The notes beneath the pieces are model-generated. The model saw nothing but the letters and a program-made list of their open reading frames with translations. It did not search any database and was not told where the DNA came from. The translations under genes were made by a program, and so were the position numbers. This document shows, piece by piece, positions 1-6,779 of a DNA stretch of 7,942 nt (its first letter is position 1; each line of letters opens with the position of its first letter). Source of the DNA: Mariprofundaceae bacterium (GTDB lineage: Bacteria; Pseudomonadota; Zetaproteobacteria; Mariprofundales; Mariprofundaceae); assembly GCA_030950975.1 (NCBI GenBank), contig JAUZQL010000160.1, positions 1-7,942 on the forward strand, written 5' to 3'.

Positions 1-2675
1 CGCATTTTTTCAGTCACATTACCAAAATCAATATTGACAGGACATGGTGATTCACATTTATGACAAATCGTACAGTGATCTGCCACATCATGAAGTTCAT
101 CAAAAAATTCAAATGAAATACCTGAACCTGTTTGTGATTCATACAAAAAAGCTTCAATAATCGAACCTGAAGCTTGTATTTTATTGCGTGGTGAATACAG
201 CATATTGGCACGAGGAAAATGTGTATTGCATACAGGTTTACACTTACCACAACGCAAACATGGCGAAATTTCTTCAGATAACTCGGTTAAATCCGCTGCT
301 TCCATAATCACAGATTCATGTTCCAACAAATTAAAACTCGGTGTATAGGTTAAACTCAAATCCAAATCAGGTCTTAATTTACCGGGATTAAAAAGATCAT
401 GGGGATCAGCACGATCAAGATAGATCGCGCTTTGTTTCAGTATATCGGCATTCATATAGGCTAACTTCGTGATACCAATACCATGCTCACCTGAAATTAC
501 ACCACCCAAAGCTTCCGCTTTCGCCATCACTTTTTCTACGACATGATGAGCTTTGCGCATCATCATGTAATCATTGGAATTTACAGGAATATTGGTATGT
601 ACATTACCATCGCCCGCATGCATATGGGTTGCCACAACCACACGCCCCGACAATATTTTCTGATGAATGCTTTTAATCCGTTCAATCAATGTCGCATTAC
701 CACGCAAGCGATCCAAAATCGGACGTTTCACTTCGTGTTTGTATGAAATACGAACATCACCTCGTTGAATCACACGAAATAACGATTCTGTTTCTTTATA
801 CGTCACACCTTCTATCAAATCAGCCACATCACTAGCGGGTTCATTCAACGCTTTCAGCATACGTCGCCAATGATTCTGGGCTGTCGCTACGACCTGTAAA
901 CATTCCGATATTTTATCTTTCAAGAAAACATCATCTTCCAATGATAATTCTTCTCTCACCAAACGATCATCGACAAGCAAGCGTTGTTTGGTTTTTACAA
1001 GATAATCATGCAGTGCATCTACAATCTCAATTTTATTGGCAATGGAATTTTCAATATTCAACAATTCCACATAATCATTGTATTCCGATAAACGTGGCAG
1101 AGGAATCACCACATCCTCATTCATTTTGAAGGCACGTGTATGTTTAGCAATGGCTGCCATACGTCCTCGATCACCCCAAAAACGCCCACGATCTGCTTTG
1201 GAAATTGCCACAAACCCTTCACCATTACCTTGTGAGGTCAAACGGCAAATATCCGAACATGCCTGTGCTACTTGTGCTTCATCATCACCCGATACATCAA
1301 TCAACAAAACCACGCGTGGACGTTCTCGACGGGTCGATTTACTCACATAATCAATGGCCTTCACATATTTCTCATCGAAATGCTCAAACCCTTCTAAAAA
1401 GGTATCAGGCATCGCATCGACATGACTTTTAATGTTCACCAAGGCTTGCGTCGCATCATCAAGCTGTTGTCCAAAAAATTCACAACATACAGTGCGCGTT
1501 ACATCATAAGCACGATGTAAAATAAAGGTCGCTTCCGTGATAAAACCATCCGTGCCTTCTTTTTGAATCCCCGGTAGTCCACCCATAGCTTTTCGTGTGA
1601 CATCTTTGCCCAAACCTTCACGGCGAAAAATTGACCCTTCAAGCGTTAACACTTCATCAGAAATAACACTGCCATCATCACTGGATGTTCGAAGCAATTG
1701 AAAACGAACCGATGTCTCATCATGGATTTTACCCATATTATGATTCAAACGTGTCACTTCAAGCCAGTTGCCATCAGGTGTGACCATTTTCCAGCTTAAT
1801 AGATTATCAAGGCATGTACCCCAAATGACAGCATGCTTACCACCTGCATTGGAAGCCACGTTGCCGCCAATGGTACATGCCCATAGGCAGGTTGGATCGG
1901 TAGCGAATACATGCGGTTTGGATGCTTCCATGACCTTGCCAGTGACAGCGCCAGCCAGTGCCCGAATCGTTGGCACCTCACCTCGCTCACCAATGGACTT
2001 ATTTTTTACAGCATCAATACGATCAAATTTTTCAATATTGATCATCACGGCATCATTGGAGAGTGGTACAGATCCACCACACAAACCTGTACCACCACCA
2101 CGTGGTATGACAACCAAATTCAAGGCTTGGATCGTACGAATCAAGCCTGGCAATTCATCAGGACTGTCAGGCGTAAGCACACAAAAAGGATGGTGTGAAC
2201 GCCAATCTGTCGCATCTGTTGCATGGTGGGTTAAAGTGAAAGCATCAAAATGAATATTGTTGTGGTGTGTATATTTTGCCAATGCACGCTTGGCTTGGCG
2301 ACGTTTTTTAGGCTCTTGCTCAAACCATGCGTAAAAATCATCCAGCATTTGTTCCGTACATGCGGCAACTTTGCTCGCACGTGGGTTATCTTGCGCACCA
2401 TCCATAATCCGCTGTAAACGTGCGTCATGCCTTTTGCGTATTTTTTTCAGCCGTTTTTTATTGTCTAATAAATCATTTTTAAGAAAAACATTACGCTCAA
2501 TGACCCAAACATCTCCCAGAATATCAAACAACATGCGCGCCGAACTACCTGTACGCCGCTGTTCTCGTAAGACATTTAAATCATCCCAAATTTCTTCACC
2601 AAGAAAACGTTTAACGATTTCTCGATCTGAATAAGAGGTATAGTTGTATGGTATTTCACGAATGTTTTCAGGCAC
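1..2675 (-). CDS. DUF3683-type FAD/Fe-S oxidoreductase (GlcD/D-lactate dehydrogenase-like), 3' end beyond window
   Basis: Seen: one open frame of 891 codons, still open at the left edge. The GTG start at 2675-2673 has GGAG six bases upstream, and an in-frame TAA lies two codons before it, so no longer start is possible. The N-terminus (REIPYNYTSYSDREIV, then RRTGSSARML) matches the DUF3683 region. From about residue 155 comes an FAD-binding type 4 domain with PRGGGTG (191-197) and GGNVASNAGG (270-279). An FAD-linked oxidase C-terminal domain follows, with HMHAGDGN (684-691) and GEHGIG (729-734). Two [4Fe-4S] motifs are present: CxxCxxCxxxC at 806-816 and 868-878. Family knowledge: full members are roughly 1,270-1,300 aa and end in a cysteine-rich CCG region like GlcF, so about 30% is probably missing. 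They join in one chain what GlcD and GlcF do separately, oxidising a D-2-hydroxy acid and passing electrons through Fe-S clusters towards the respiratory chain. The substrate (D-lactate, D-2-hydroxyglutarate or other) cannot be read from the sequence. It lies 119 bases downstream of rluD on the same strand. Confidence 0.9.
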   Translation of the reverse strand, partial: MPENIREIPYNYTSYSDREIVKRFLGEEIWDDLNVLREQRRTGSSARMLFDILGDVWVIERNVFLKNDLLDNKKRLKKIRKRHDARLQRIMDGAQDNPRASKVAACTEQMLDDFYAWFEQEPKKRRQAKRALAKYTHHNNIHFDAFTLTHHATDATDWRSHHPFCVLTPDSPDELPGLIRTIQALNLVVIPRGGGTGLCGGSVPLSNDAVMINIEKFDRIDAVKNKSIGERGEVPTIRALAGAVTGKVMEASKPHVFATDPTCLWACTIGGNVASNAGGKHAVIWGTCLDNLLSWKMVTPDGNWLEVTRLNHNMGKIHDETSVRFQLLRTSSDDGSVISDEVLTLEGSIFRREGLGKDVTRKAMGGLPGIQKEGTDGFITEATFILHRAYDVTRTVCCEFFGQQLDDATQALVNIKSHVDAMPDTFLEGFEHFDEKYVKAIDYVSKSTRRERPRVVLLIDVSGDDEAQVAQACSDICRLTSQGNGEGFVAISKADRGRFWGDRGRMAAIAKHTRAFKMNEDVVIPLPRLSEYNDYVELLNIENSIANKIEIVDALHDYLVKTKQRLLVDDRLVREELSLEDDVFLKDKISECLQVVATAQNHWRRMLKALNEPASDVADLIEGVTYKETESLFRVIQRGDVRISYKHEVKRPILDRLRGNATLIERIKSIHQKILSGRVVVATHMHAGDGNVHTNIPVNSNDYMMMRKAHHVVEKVMAKAEALGGVISGEHGIGITKLAYMNADILKQSAIYLDRADPHDLFNPGKLRPDLDLSLTYTPSFNLLEHESVIMEAADLTELSEEISPCLRCGKCKPVCNTHFPRANMLYSPRNKIQASGSIIEAFLYESQTGSGISFEFFDELHDVADHCTICHKCESPCPVNIDFGNVTEKM

Positions 2676-2794
2676 AAATTACTCCAAAAGCAAGCATGGT
2701 CTTTGAAAAAAGACGCAGCCTAATGAAAAGGGATGAAAAAAACTTAAATACCCACAAAATATTTTTCAAATACAAATACACGCCAACATAGTCT
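2676..2794 (-). other. Short AT-rich gap between rluD and the oxidoreductase gene
   Basis: These 119 bases separate the rluD stop from the next GTG start. They are AT-rich with several T runs on the minus strand. I see no GC-rich stem followed by a T tract, so no convincing intrinsic terminator for rluD, and no promoter with good -35 and -10 boxes at proper spacing. A 6-bp inverted repeat, GTCTTT/AAAGAC, lies at 2699-2704 and 2709-2714 in what would be the 5' leader. The oxidoreductase may be co-transcribed with rne-rluD or have its own weak promoter here; the sequence does not decide. Confidence 0.4.
2682..2685 (-). promoter_or_regulatory. Ribosome binding site of the FAD/Fe-S oxidoreductase
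   Basis: GGAG on the minus strand lies six bases before the GTG codon at 2675. With the in-frame TAA between this site and the GTG, it fixes the non-ATG start. A nearby ATG at 2697-2695 is in another frame. Confidence 0.75.
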
Positions 2795-3772
2795 TTACGA
2801 TGAACGACTGGCTTCCAAAGCATCATTCAACTGTTGCAGATCATTGGGTAAAGGAGCCCGACATAAAATATTTTCATGGGTGATGGGATGAATAAAACCC
2901 AAAACTTCTGCATGCAATGCTTGTCTTGATAATGAAAGCAAGGCTTGGCGTAACATGGGTGCAAGTTTTTTGCTTGGGTTAAATTGACGAGCATAGGTAG
3001 CATCCGCAAGGATAGGAATATTCTCCGATGCTAAATGAACACGAATTTGATGGGTTCGACCTGTATGCAAGGTAAGGCGTAAACGACTGAATTGATGCTT
3101 ATAACTTTGTTCCAGTTGCGCATCTGTAATCGCTCGTTTGCCATGTGCGATGATAGCAATTTTTTGCCGATGTTGTGGATGGCGTGCCAAAGGTTTATCA
3201 ATACGCTGTTGCTGCCATCTTGGCACACCTTTACACCAAGCGATATATTCACGTTGAATATCATGCGTGGCAAAAAGTTCGGCAAGCCCACGGTGAGCAG
3301 CTTCTGTTTTAGCAACGACTAACGATCCTGATGTATCTTTATCAATACGATGCACAATACCGGGTCTTTCCACACCATTAATACCAGGCAATTCACAGTG
3401 GTGTAATAAGGCATGCACCAAAGTCCCTGTATCATGTCCATGGCTGGGGTGAACCACCATGCCCGCAGGTTTATTGACCACCAAAAGATCATCATCTTCA
3501 AAGAGAATATCTAAGGCAATATCTTCAGCCTCTAGTGTCATGGGGCGGCTATCTGCAATCGTCACAAGAAAAGCATCATGTGCATAAACCATACTCGATA
3601 GTTTGAATGGGCTACTAACATGCTCAGCCTGAATGGCTCCAGATTGATACAAATCTTTTACACGACTTCGTGATAAACCCGTGAGCTTGGTCAATGCCTG
3701 ATCAAGGCGTTGACCTTCCAGCTCATTTGAAATGACATAACGCTGTGTTGGACTCCCTTCAGTCTTACTCAC
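2795..3772 (-). CDS. rluD: RluD-like 23S rRNA pseudouridine synthase
   Basis: Isomerises uridine to pseudouridine in rRNA. E. coli RluD acts on 23S helix 69 (U1911, U1915, U1917), which contacts the A-site and ribosomal bridge B2a (family knowledge). Seen: 325 aa, the usual RluD length. An S4 RNA-binding domain covers about residues 20-55 (QRLDQAL, then SRSRVKDLYQSG). The RluA-type catalytic domain has NKPAGMVVHP (100-109), ERPGIVHRIDKDTSG (135-149) with the expected catalytic Asp144, and GRTHQIRVH (238-246). GIVHR with ERPG, and the HP after MVV, favour RluD over RluC. The GTG start at 3772-3770 lies inside the rne coding end, with start and stop sharing GTGAGTAA. No strong Shine-Dalgarno precedes it, so expression probably depends on ribosomes finishing rne (inference). 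The S4 domain is slightly degenerate after YQSGAIQAEH. The target uridines are inferred by homology only. Confidence 0.9.
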   Translation of the reverse strand: MSKTEGSPTQRYVISNELEGQRLDQALTKLTGLSRSRVKDLYQSGAIQAEHVSSPFKLSSMVYAHDAFLVTIADSRPMTLEAEDIALDILFEDDDLLVVNKPAGMVVHPSHGHDTGTLVHALLHHCELPGINGVERPGIVHRIDKDTSGSLVVAKTEAAHRGLAELFATHDIQREYIAWCKGVPRWQQQRIDKPLARHPQHRQKIAIIAHGKRAITDAQLEQSYKHQFSRLRLTLHTGRTHQIRVHLASENIPILADATYARQFNPSKKLAPMLRQALLSLSRQALHAEVLGFIHPITHENILCRAPLPNDLQQLNDALEASRSS

Positions 3773-6233
3773 CCGCTGATGTGTCTTGTGTTTTAGGCTT
3801 AGGCGAAGCTTGCGGAGTTGCAGTTTTCTGAGGTGCAGCTTCTTGGCTTACAGTTTGTTCAGCTACCGTTTGTTTTTTTACATCTTCGGACTTCTTTTCA
3901 GCCTTTTTCTCAATCTTCTTTTCAGCTTGTTTTGGCTGTTGAGCCTTTGGCTTTTCTTGAGGCTTCGATTTTTGCGTTACAGGTTTTTCTTGTGCCACAG
4001 GGTTGACTGATTTCTCATCCTTCGATTCAGGTTTTTTTTGTTCATTTTTCTCTACAGCTTCAGCAGATTTAGCCGCTTGTTTCGCTTTATTGGAGCGATT
4101 GCGACGGGAAGGTCGTTTTTTAGCAGGTCTGCTTTCTTCACTGCCCAAATCTTTTTCAACTTCAACGGCTACCACTGGTTTGCTAGATTCAGGCTTGTTA
4201 GGTTGGGGCTTGCTAGATTCAGGCTTATCAGAAGCAGCTTGCTCTGTATTTTGATCATGACCTTCTAGACCTTCACGTTTCGCTGTAGGGCGACGACGAC
4301 GACGACGACGACGACGTGCTTGCGTACTTTCTTGTTCATTCGTCGGCGTAGATGGAGCATTGTCCGCTGTTTGCTCGGCTTTTTTCTCCACAACTGTAGT
4401 ATTTGGTGTTTCCACTTTCTTTGGTGTTGAAGCCTGCTTTTCCGTAAGCATCGTGTTTTTAGCATTACGATTGCGTTGACGATTACGATTATTCGGGCGA
4501 CGTGGTTTACGTTGGCGTTGCTGTTCTTTGCGTTCCTCTTCCAAACGTTTTTTCTTGGCTGCTTGACCCGTTAAAATTTCAATAAGCCCCATAAACCATG
4601 CCACAATAGATGTTTTCTTTTGCACAGGATGTTGTGGCATGGGAATACCCACCACTGGTTTTAAGGGGCTTACTTTCCGTTTTTCAACGGTGGCTTTGAG
4701 TCCACGCGAGGTATCTTCCAATACTTCCGTGCGTTGTTGCTCATTATCTTTCCATTCACGTTCAATACGATAATGCGGAATCATCAATTCAGGTTTAATT
4801 TGCAAGGCAATTTGAATATTATGAATTTCTTCAATACGTGCAATATGAGTGCGCTTATTGTTCATTAAATATTCGCCTGTAACAGATGGGACTTGAACAT
4901 TTAGCGTCGGTTTTTTACCACGTTCTGCCCAGTCTTCCATGCGTGTAAGCATTTTCAACGCCATCGATTCAACGGTGCGAATAGAACCACTACCTTGACA
5001 ACGTGGGCATGTTTCAGTCGTCGATTCACGAATGGAAGGGTGCAAACGCTGACGTGACATTTCCATCAGTCCAAAACGAGAAATTTTGGCAAATTGAATC
5101 CGAGCTTTGTCCGTTTTGGTTGCATCGCGCAAAACTTCTTCCACTTTCTGCCCGTGTTTACGGTTTGCCATGTCGATAAAATCAATCACCACCAAACCAC
5201 CAATATCACGAATACGCAATTGACGAGCAACCTCGGCAGCCGCTTCTAAATTGGTTGCAAGGGCAGTATCATCAATATTTTTACCCCCTGTTGCACGTGA
5301 TGAATTGACATCAATAGAGGTCAAAGCTTCGGTTGGGTCAATAACAATAGAACCACCTGATCGCAAACGAATCTCACGATGATGAATTTCTTCACACTGC
5401 GATTCAATAGCATATTTTCGAAACAAGGGTTGTTTACCACGATAAAGTTTTACTATTTTTTCTTTACCTGGTAAAACAGCATGAACAAACGCTTTGGTGC
5501 GTGTGTAAACCTCTGGATTATCGACTTGAATTTCATCAATATCATCCGTGAAATGATCACGAATAGCACGTGTTGCCAAATCACCTTCAAGATAAATCAG
5601 TGATGGGGCAGGGGCACTCTCACCCTTGATACGAATTTCATCCCATAAGCGGCGTAGGTATTGATAATCCCATTGCAAGGACTCTAATTCTTGATCTTTA
5701 CCTGCTGTACGAACAATCAGCCCCATGTTTTCGGGCACATTAAGATGAGCGAGAACCTGTTTAATCGCACGACGCTCATCTTCCGACAGTTTGCGTGAGA
5801 TACCACCCCGTGAATTATTCGGCATCAAAACGGTGTAACGTCCAGCCAGTGAAATATTTGTAGTTAGCGCTGCGCCTTTATTGCCACGTTCTTCTTTGAC
5901 CACTTGAATCAATAATTCTTGACGATTATCTAAGACATCTTTGATATTGATTTTGCGAGGGTCGGCTGTTTTATCTGCCCCCTCTTTCCAACAATCGGCA
6001 TGGACTTCATTGAGTGGCAAGAAGCCTTGGCGTGCAGCACCATATTCAATAAAGGCAGCTTGTAAGCTTGGCTCAACCTTGGTGATGACACCTTTATAAA
6101 TATTGCCTTTGGTAAGGGCTTTATGAGCAGATTCAACATCCAACTCTTGTAAATAATCATTCAACGCAATGGCAACACGACTTTGTTCGTCATGCGATGC
6201 GTTGATAAGCATTCTTTTTTTAATATGGCTCAT
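3765..6233 (-). CDS. rne: Ribonuclease E
   Basis: Endoribonuclease that cuts AU-rich single-stranded RNA. In proteobacteria it starts mRNA decay, processes 9S rRNA and tRNA precursors, and scaffolds the degradosome at the inner membrane (family knowledge). Seen: 822 aa. An S1 domain lies at about 41-125 (GNIYKGVITKVEPSLQAAF). The 5'-sensor signature LIVRTAGKD has Arg175-Thr176, matching E. coli R169-T170. The DNase I-like metal site has Asp308 and Asn310 in SIDVNSSRATGG and Asp351 in VVIDFIDM. The zinc-link CPRC (Cys409, Cys412) supports tetramer formation. After about residue 530, VAWFMGLIEILTG (544-556) may be the membrane-targeting helix, followed by Lys/Arg/Gln-rich low complexity, an Arg9 tract (640-648), PESSKP repeats (671-686) and a Lys/Glu/Pro/Gln tail. 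The tail makes this RNase E rather than RNase G, though it is shorter than E. coli's (1061 aa in all). The ATG start has AGGA six bases upstream. The 3' end overlaps rluD. I cannot identify helicase, enolase or PNPase binding microdomains. Confidence 0.96.
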   Translation of the reverse strand: MSHIKKRMLINASHDEQSRVAIALNDYLQELDVESAHKALTKGNIYKGVITKVEPSLQAAFIEYGAARQGFLPLNEVHADCWKEGADKTADPRKINIKDVLDNRQELLIQVVKEERGNKGAALTTNISLAGRYTVLMPNNSRGGISRKLSEDERRAIKQVLAHLNVPENMGLIVRTAGKDQELESLQWDYQYLRRLWDEIRIKGESAPAPSLIYLEGDLATRAIRDHFTDDIDEIQVDNPEVYTRTKAFVHAVLPGKEKIVKLYRGKQPLFRKYAIESQCEEIHHREIRLRSGGSIVIDPTEALTSIDVNSSRATGGKNIDDTALATNLEAAAEVARQLRIRDIGGLVVIDFIDMANRKHGQKVEEVLRDATKTDKARIQFAKISRFGLMEMSRQRLHPSIRESTTETCPRCQGSGSIRTVESMALKMLTRMEDWAERGKKPTLNVQVPSVTGEYLMNNKRTHIARIEEIHNIQIALQIKPELMIPHYRIEREWKDNEQQRTEVLEDTSRGLKATVEKRKVSPLKPVVGIPMPQHPVQKKTSIVAWFMGLIEILTGQAAKKKRLEEERKEQQRQRKPRRPNNRNRQRNRNAKNTMLTEKQASTPKKVETPNTTVVEKKAEQTADNAPSTPTNEQESTQARRRRRRRRRPTAKREGLEGHDQNTEQAASDKPESSKPQPNKPESSKPVVAVEVEKDLGSEESRPAKKRPSRRNRSNKAKQAAKSAEAVEKNEQKKPESKDEKSVNPVAQEKPVTQKSKPQEKPKAQQPKQAEKKIEKKAEKKSEDVKKQTVAEQTVSQEAAPQKTATPQASPKPKTQDTSAGE
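4180..4226 (-). repeat. 30-bp direct repeat in the RNase E tail (PESSKP motif)
   Basis: The 17-base string TTGCTAGATTCAGGCTT (plus strand) occurs at 4180-4196 and again at 4210-4226, exactly 30 bases apart and in frame with rne. It encodes KPESSKPQPN followed by KPESSKP, residues 669-686. The nucleotide identity suggests a recent in-frame tandem duplication in the disordered tail. Confidence 0.8.
4290..4316 (-). repeat. CGT trinucleotide microsatellite encoding nine arginines in RNase E
   Basis: Read in the rne direction, this is eight consecutive CGT codons followed by one CGC, giving Arg640-Arg648. Arginine-rich blocks are common RNA-binding elements in RNase E tails. Here the block is written with almost a single codon, so the DNA is a perfect (CGT)8 repeat. 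Any length change in whole units would keep the frame and only alter the arginine count. Confidence 0.9.
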
Positions 6234-6248
6234 GGCATTTCCTATGCC
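6234..6248 (-). promoter_or_regulatory. rne ribosome binding site in the loop of a small hairpin
   Basis: On the minus strand the bases just before the rne ATG read GGCAT-AGGAA-ATGCC. The five-base arms are perfectly complementary and the loop AGGAA contains the Shine-Dalgarno (AGGA at 6243-6240, six bases before the ATG at 6233). The ribosome binding site is well supported. That the hairpin forms in RNA, and that it affects translation, is inference. Confidence 0.6.
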
Positions 6249-6275
6249 GAATGATGGTAAAACAAGCTAATAATA

Positions 6276-6322
6276 TGCACGCAAAAAAAGGCACAACAGA
6301 TATTAAACTGTAAGGTGCACGC
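6276..6322. repeat. Two TGCACGC heptamers 40 bases apart in the rne leader
   Basis: TGCACGC occurs at 6276-6282 and 6316-6322 on the plus strand. A third copy in opposite orientation (GCGTGCA) lies at 6402-6408. In an rne transcript starting upstream of 6408, the upstream copy could pair with either downstream copy: seven base pairs with the nearer, eight with the farther. Short repeats like this can also arise by chance. Confidence 0.4.
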
Positions 6323-6345
6323 AGCATAGAACATCAGCATATGTG

Positions 6346-6373
6346 GTTATAAAATGCACTGTTCAACAGTGAA
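6346..6373 (-). promoter_or_regulatory. Candidate sigma70 promoter for rne
   Basis: On the minus strand, TTCACT (6373-6368, four of six matches to TTGACA) is followed after 16 bases by TATAAC (6351-6346, five of six matches to TATAAT). Transcription would begin near 6339, giving a leader of about 105 bases before the rne ATG. A weaker upstream pair, TTGAAT (6572-6567) and TATGAT (6551-6546) with a 15-base spacer, could be a second promoter. The assignment rests on consensus matching alone. Confidence 0.45.
6357..6371. promoter_or_regulatory. Palindrome CACTGTT-C-AACAGTG, possible operator
   Basis: Perfect seven-base inverted arms flank a single central base. The palindrome fills most of the spacer and part of the -35 box of the candidate rne promoter, where a bound repressor would block RNA polymerase. 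It has the symmetry of a helix-turn-helix dimer site but matches no operator consensus I know; the CTGT...ACAG spacing is three bases, not the eight of an E. coli LexA box. The palindrome is certain; its role is inference. Confidence 0.4.
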
Positions 6374-6496
6374 TACCATCGTTTATGCATCATCAAGCGA
6401 GGCGTGCATCCGTGAGAATCTTAAAAAAAATAAAAGGATTCTTACCTTCAGTAAAGGTGCGCAACAGCCAAGCGATCAAACAAAAAACAACAGTGA

Positions 6497-6527
6497 TTCA
6501 AGGTTCAAGCAAAATTTCAAGTTCAAC
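6497..6527. repeat. Cluster of four TTCAAG/TTCAAC hexamers
   Basis: TTCAAG occurs at 6497-6502, 6504-6509 and 6516-6521, and TTCAAC at 6522-6527, all in the same orientation within 31 bases. Read on the minus strand they are CTTGAA/GTTGAA and contain -35-like TTGAA strings, but no matching -10 boxes follow. They may be a protein-binding array, or only locally repetitive AT-rich DNA. Confidence 0.4.
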
Positions 6528-6530
6528 ATC

Positions 6531-6561
6531 ATGATTGACGCATTTATCATAGCTCAATCAT
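6531..6561. repeat. Inverted repeat ATGATTGA / TCAATCAT
   Basis: Perfect eight-base arms at 6531-6538 and 6554-6561 enclose a 15-base loop. The loop includes ATCATA (6546-6551), the complement of the minus-strand TATGAT that could be an upstream rne -10 box. It could be an operator or an RNA stem in a long rne leader. The stem is AT-rich and no T tract follows on either strand, so it is not a terminator. Confidence 0.4.
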
Positions 6562-6634
6562 TGATTATTCAACCATCAAACGGGTGTTTTTAATAGTATG
6601 CAGGCTCAACACATTGAACAAGATTTAGACCGTC

Positions 6635-6663
6635 ACCCAATAGCACTAAAACATTCATTGGGT
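6635..6663. repeat. Inverted repeat ACCCAAT / ATTGGGT
   Basis: Perfect seven-base arms at 6635-6641 and 6657-6663 enclose a 15-base loop, the same loop length as the repeat at 6531-6561 but with a different arm sequence. It lies about 120 bases upstream of rluC, where it could be an operator for rluC or part of either leader. No T tract follows on either strand. Confidence 0.4.
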
Positions 6664-6779
6664 TTATCGTCTTGCAGAAGATTGAAATCTAGTGAGTATC
6701 ACGACAGGTAACAAAATCATCCCTTGCAAATCATTGTTCGCATGGAGCAAACTGCACAATCGATGATACTAACCATTTT

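Noticed and set aside
1768..2253. 161-codon plus-strand open frame opposite the FAD-binding domain
   Set aside because: It lies wholly antisense to well-supported flavoprotein coding sequence with intact motifs. Its translation has no domain-like pattern.
2699..2714. GTCTTT/AAAGAC hairpin considered as the rluD terminator
   Set aside because: It has only six AT-rich pairs, with the T run inside the hairpin and no T tract after it on either strand.
2795..3772. Possibility that the rluD-like gene is a local duplicate of the rluC-like gene
   Set aside because: The two proteins share only family motifs and carry different subfamily hallmarks: ERPGIVHR with VVHP in one, VHGGSG with LAHRLD in the other. 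Recent duplication is unlikely.
3786..4268. Several plus-strand frames rich in Leu, Phe and Ser opposite the RNase E tail
   Set aside because: They look like membrane proteins only because they are the complement of Lys/Glu/Gln codons in the tail. They have no ribosome binding sites.
4265..4465. Minus-strand frame with a run of valines overlapping rne in another frame
   Set aside because: The valine run is the shifted reading of the CGT repeat (GTC), an artefact of the microsatellite.
6357..6371. LexA (SOS) box reading of the CTGT...ACAG palindrome
   Set aside because: The half sites are three bases apart, whereas the gammaproteobacterial LexA box needs eight, and other lineages use different half sites.
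6415..6442. AGAATC/GATTCT inverted repeat with an A-rich (plus) or T-rich (minus) centre, considered as a terminator
   Set aside because: The homopolymer run is in the loop rather than after the stem, the stem is AT-rich, and it lies upstream of rne rather than after a gene.
6354..6593. 79-codon plus-strand frame in the rne/rluC gap
   Set aside because: It has no Shine-Dalgarno, its start overlaps the palindrome and promoter elements, and its composition is low-complexity with no recognisable family. It is most likely chance.
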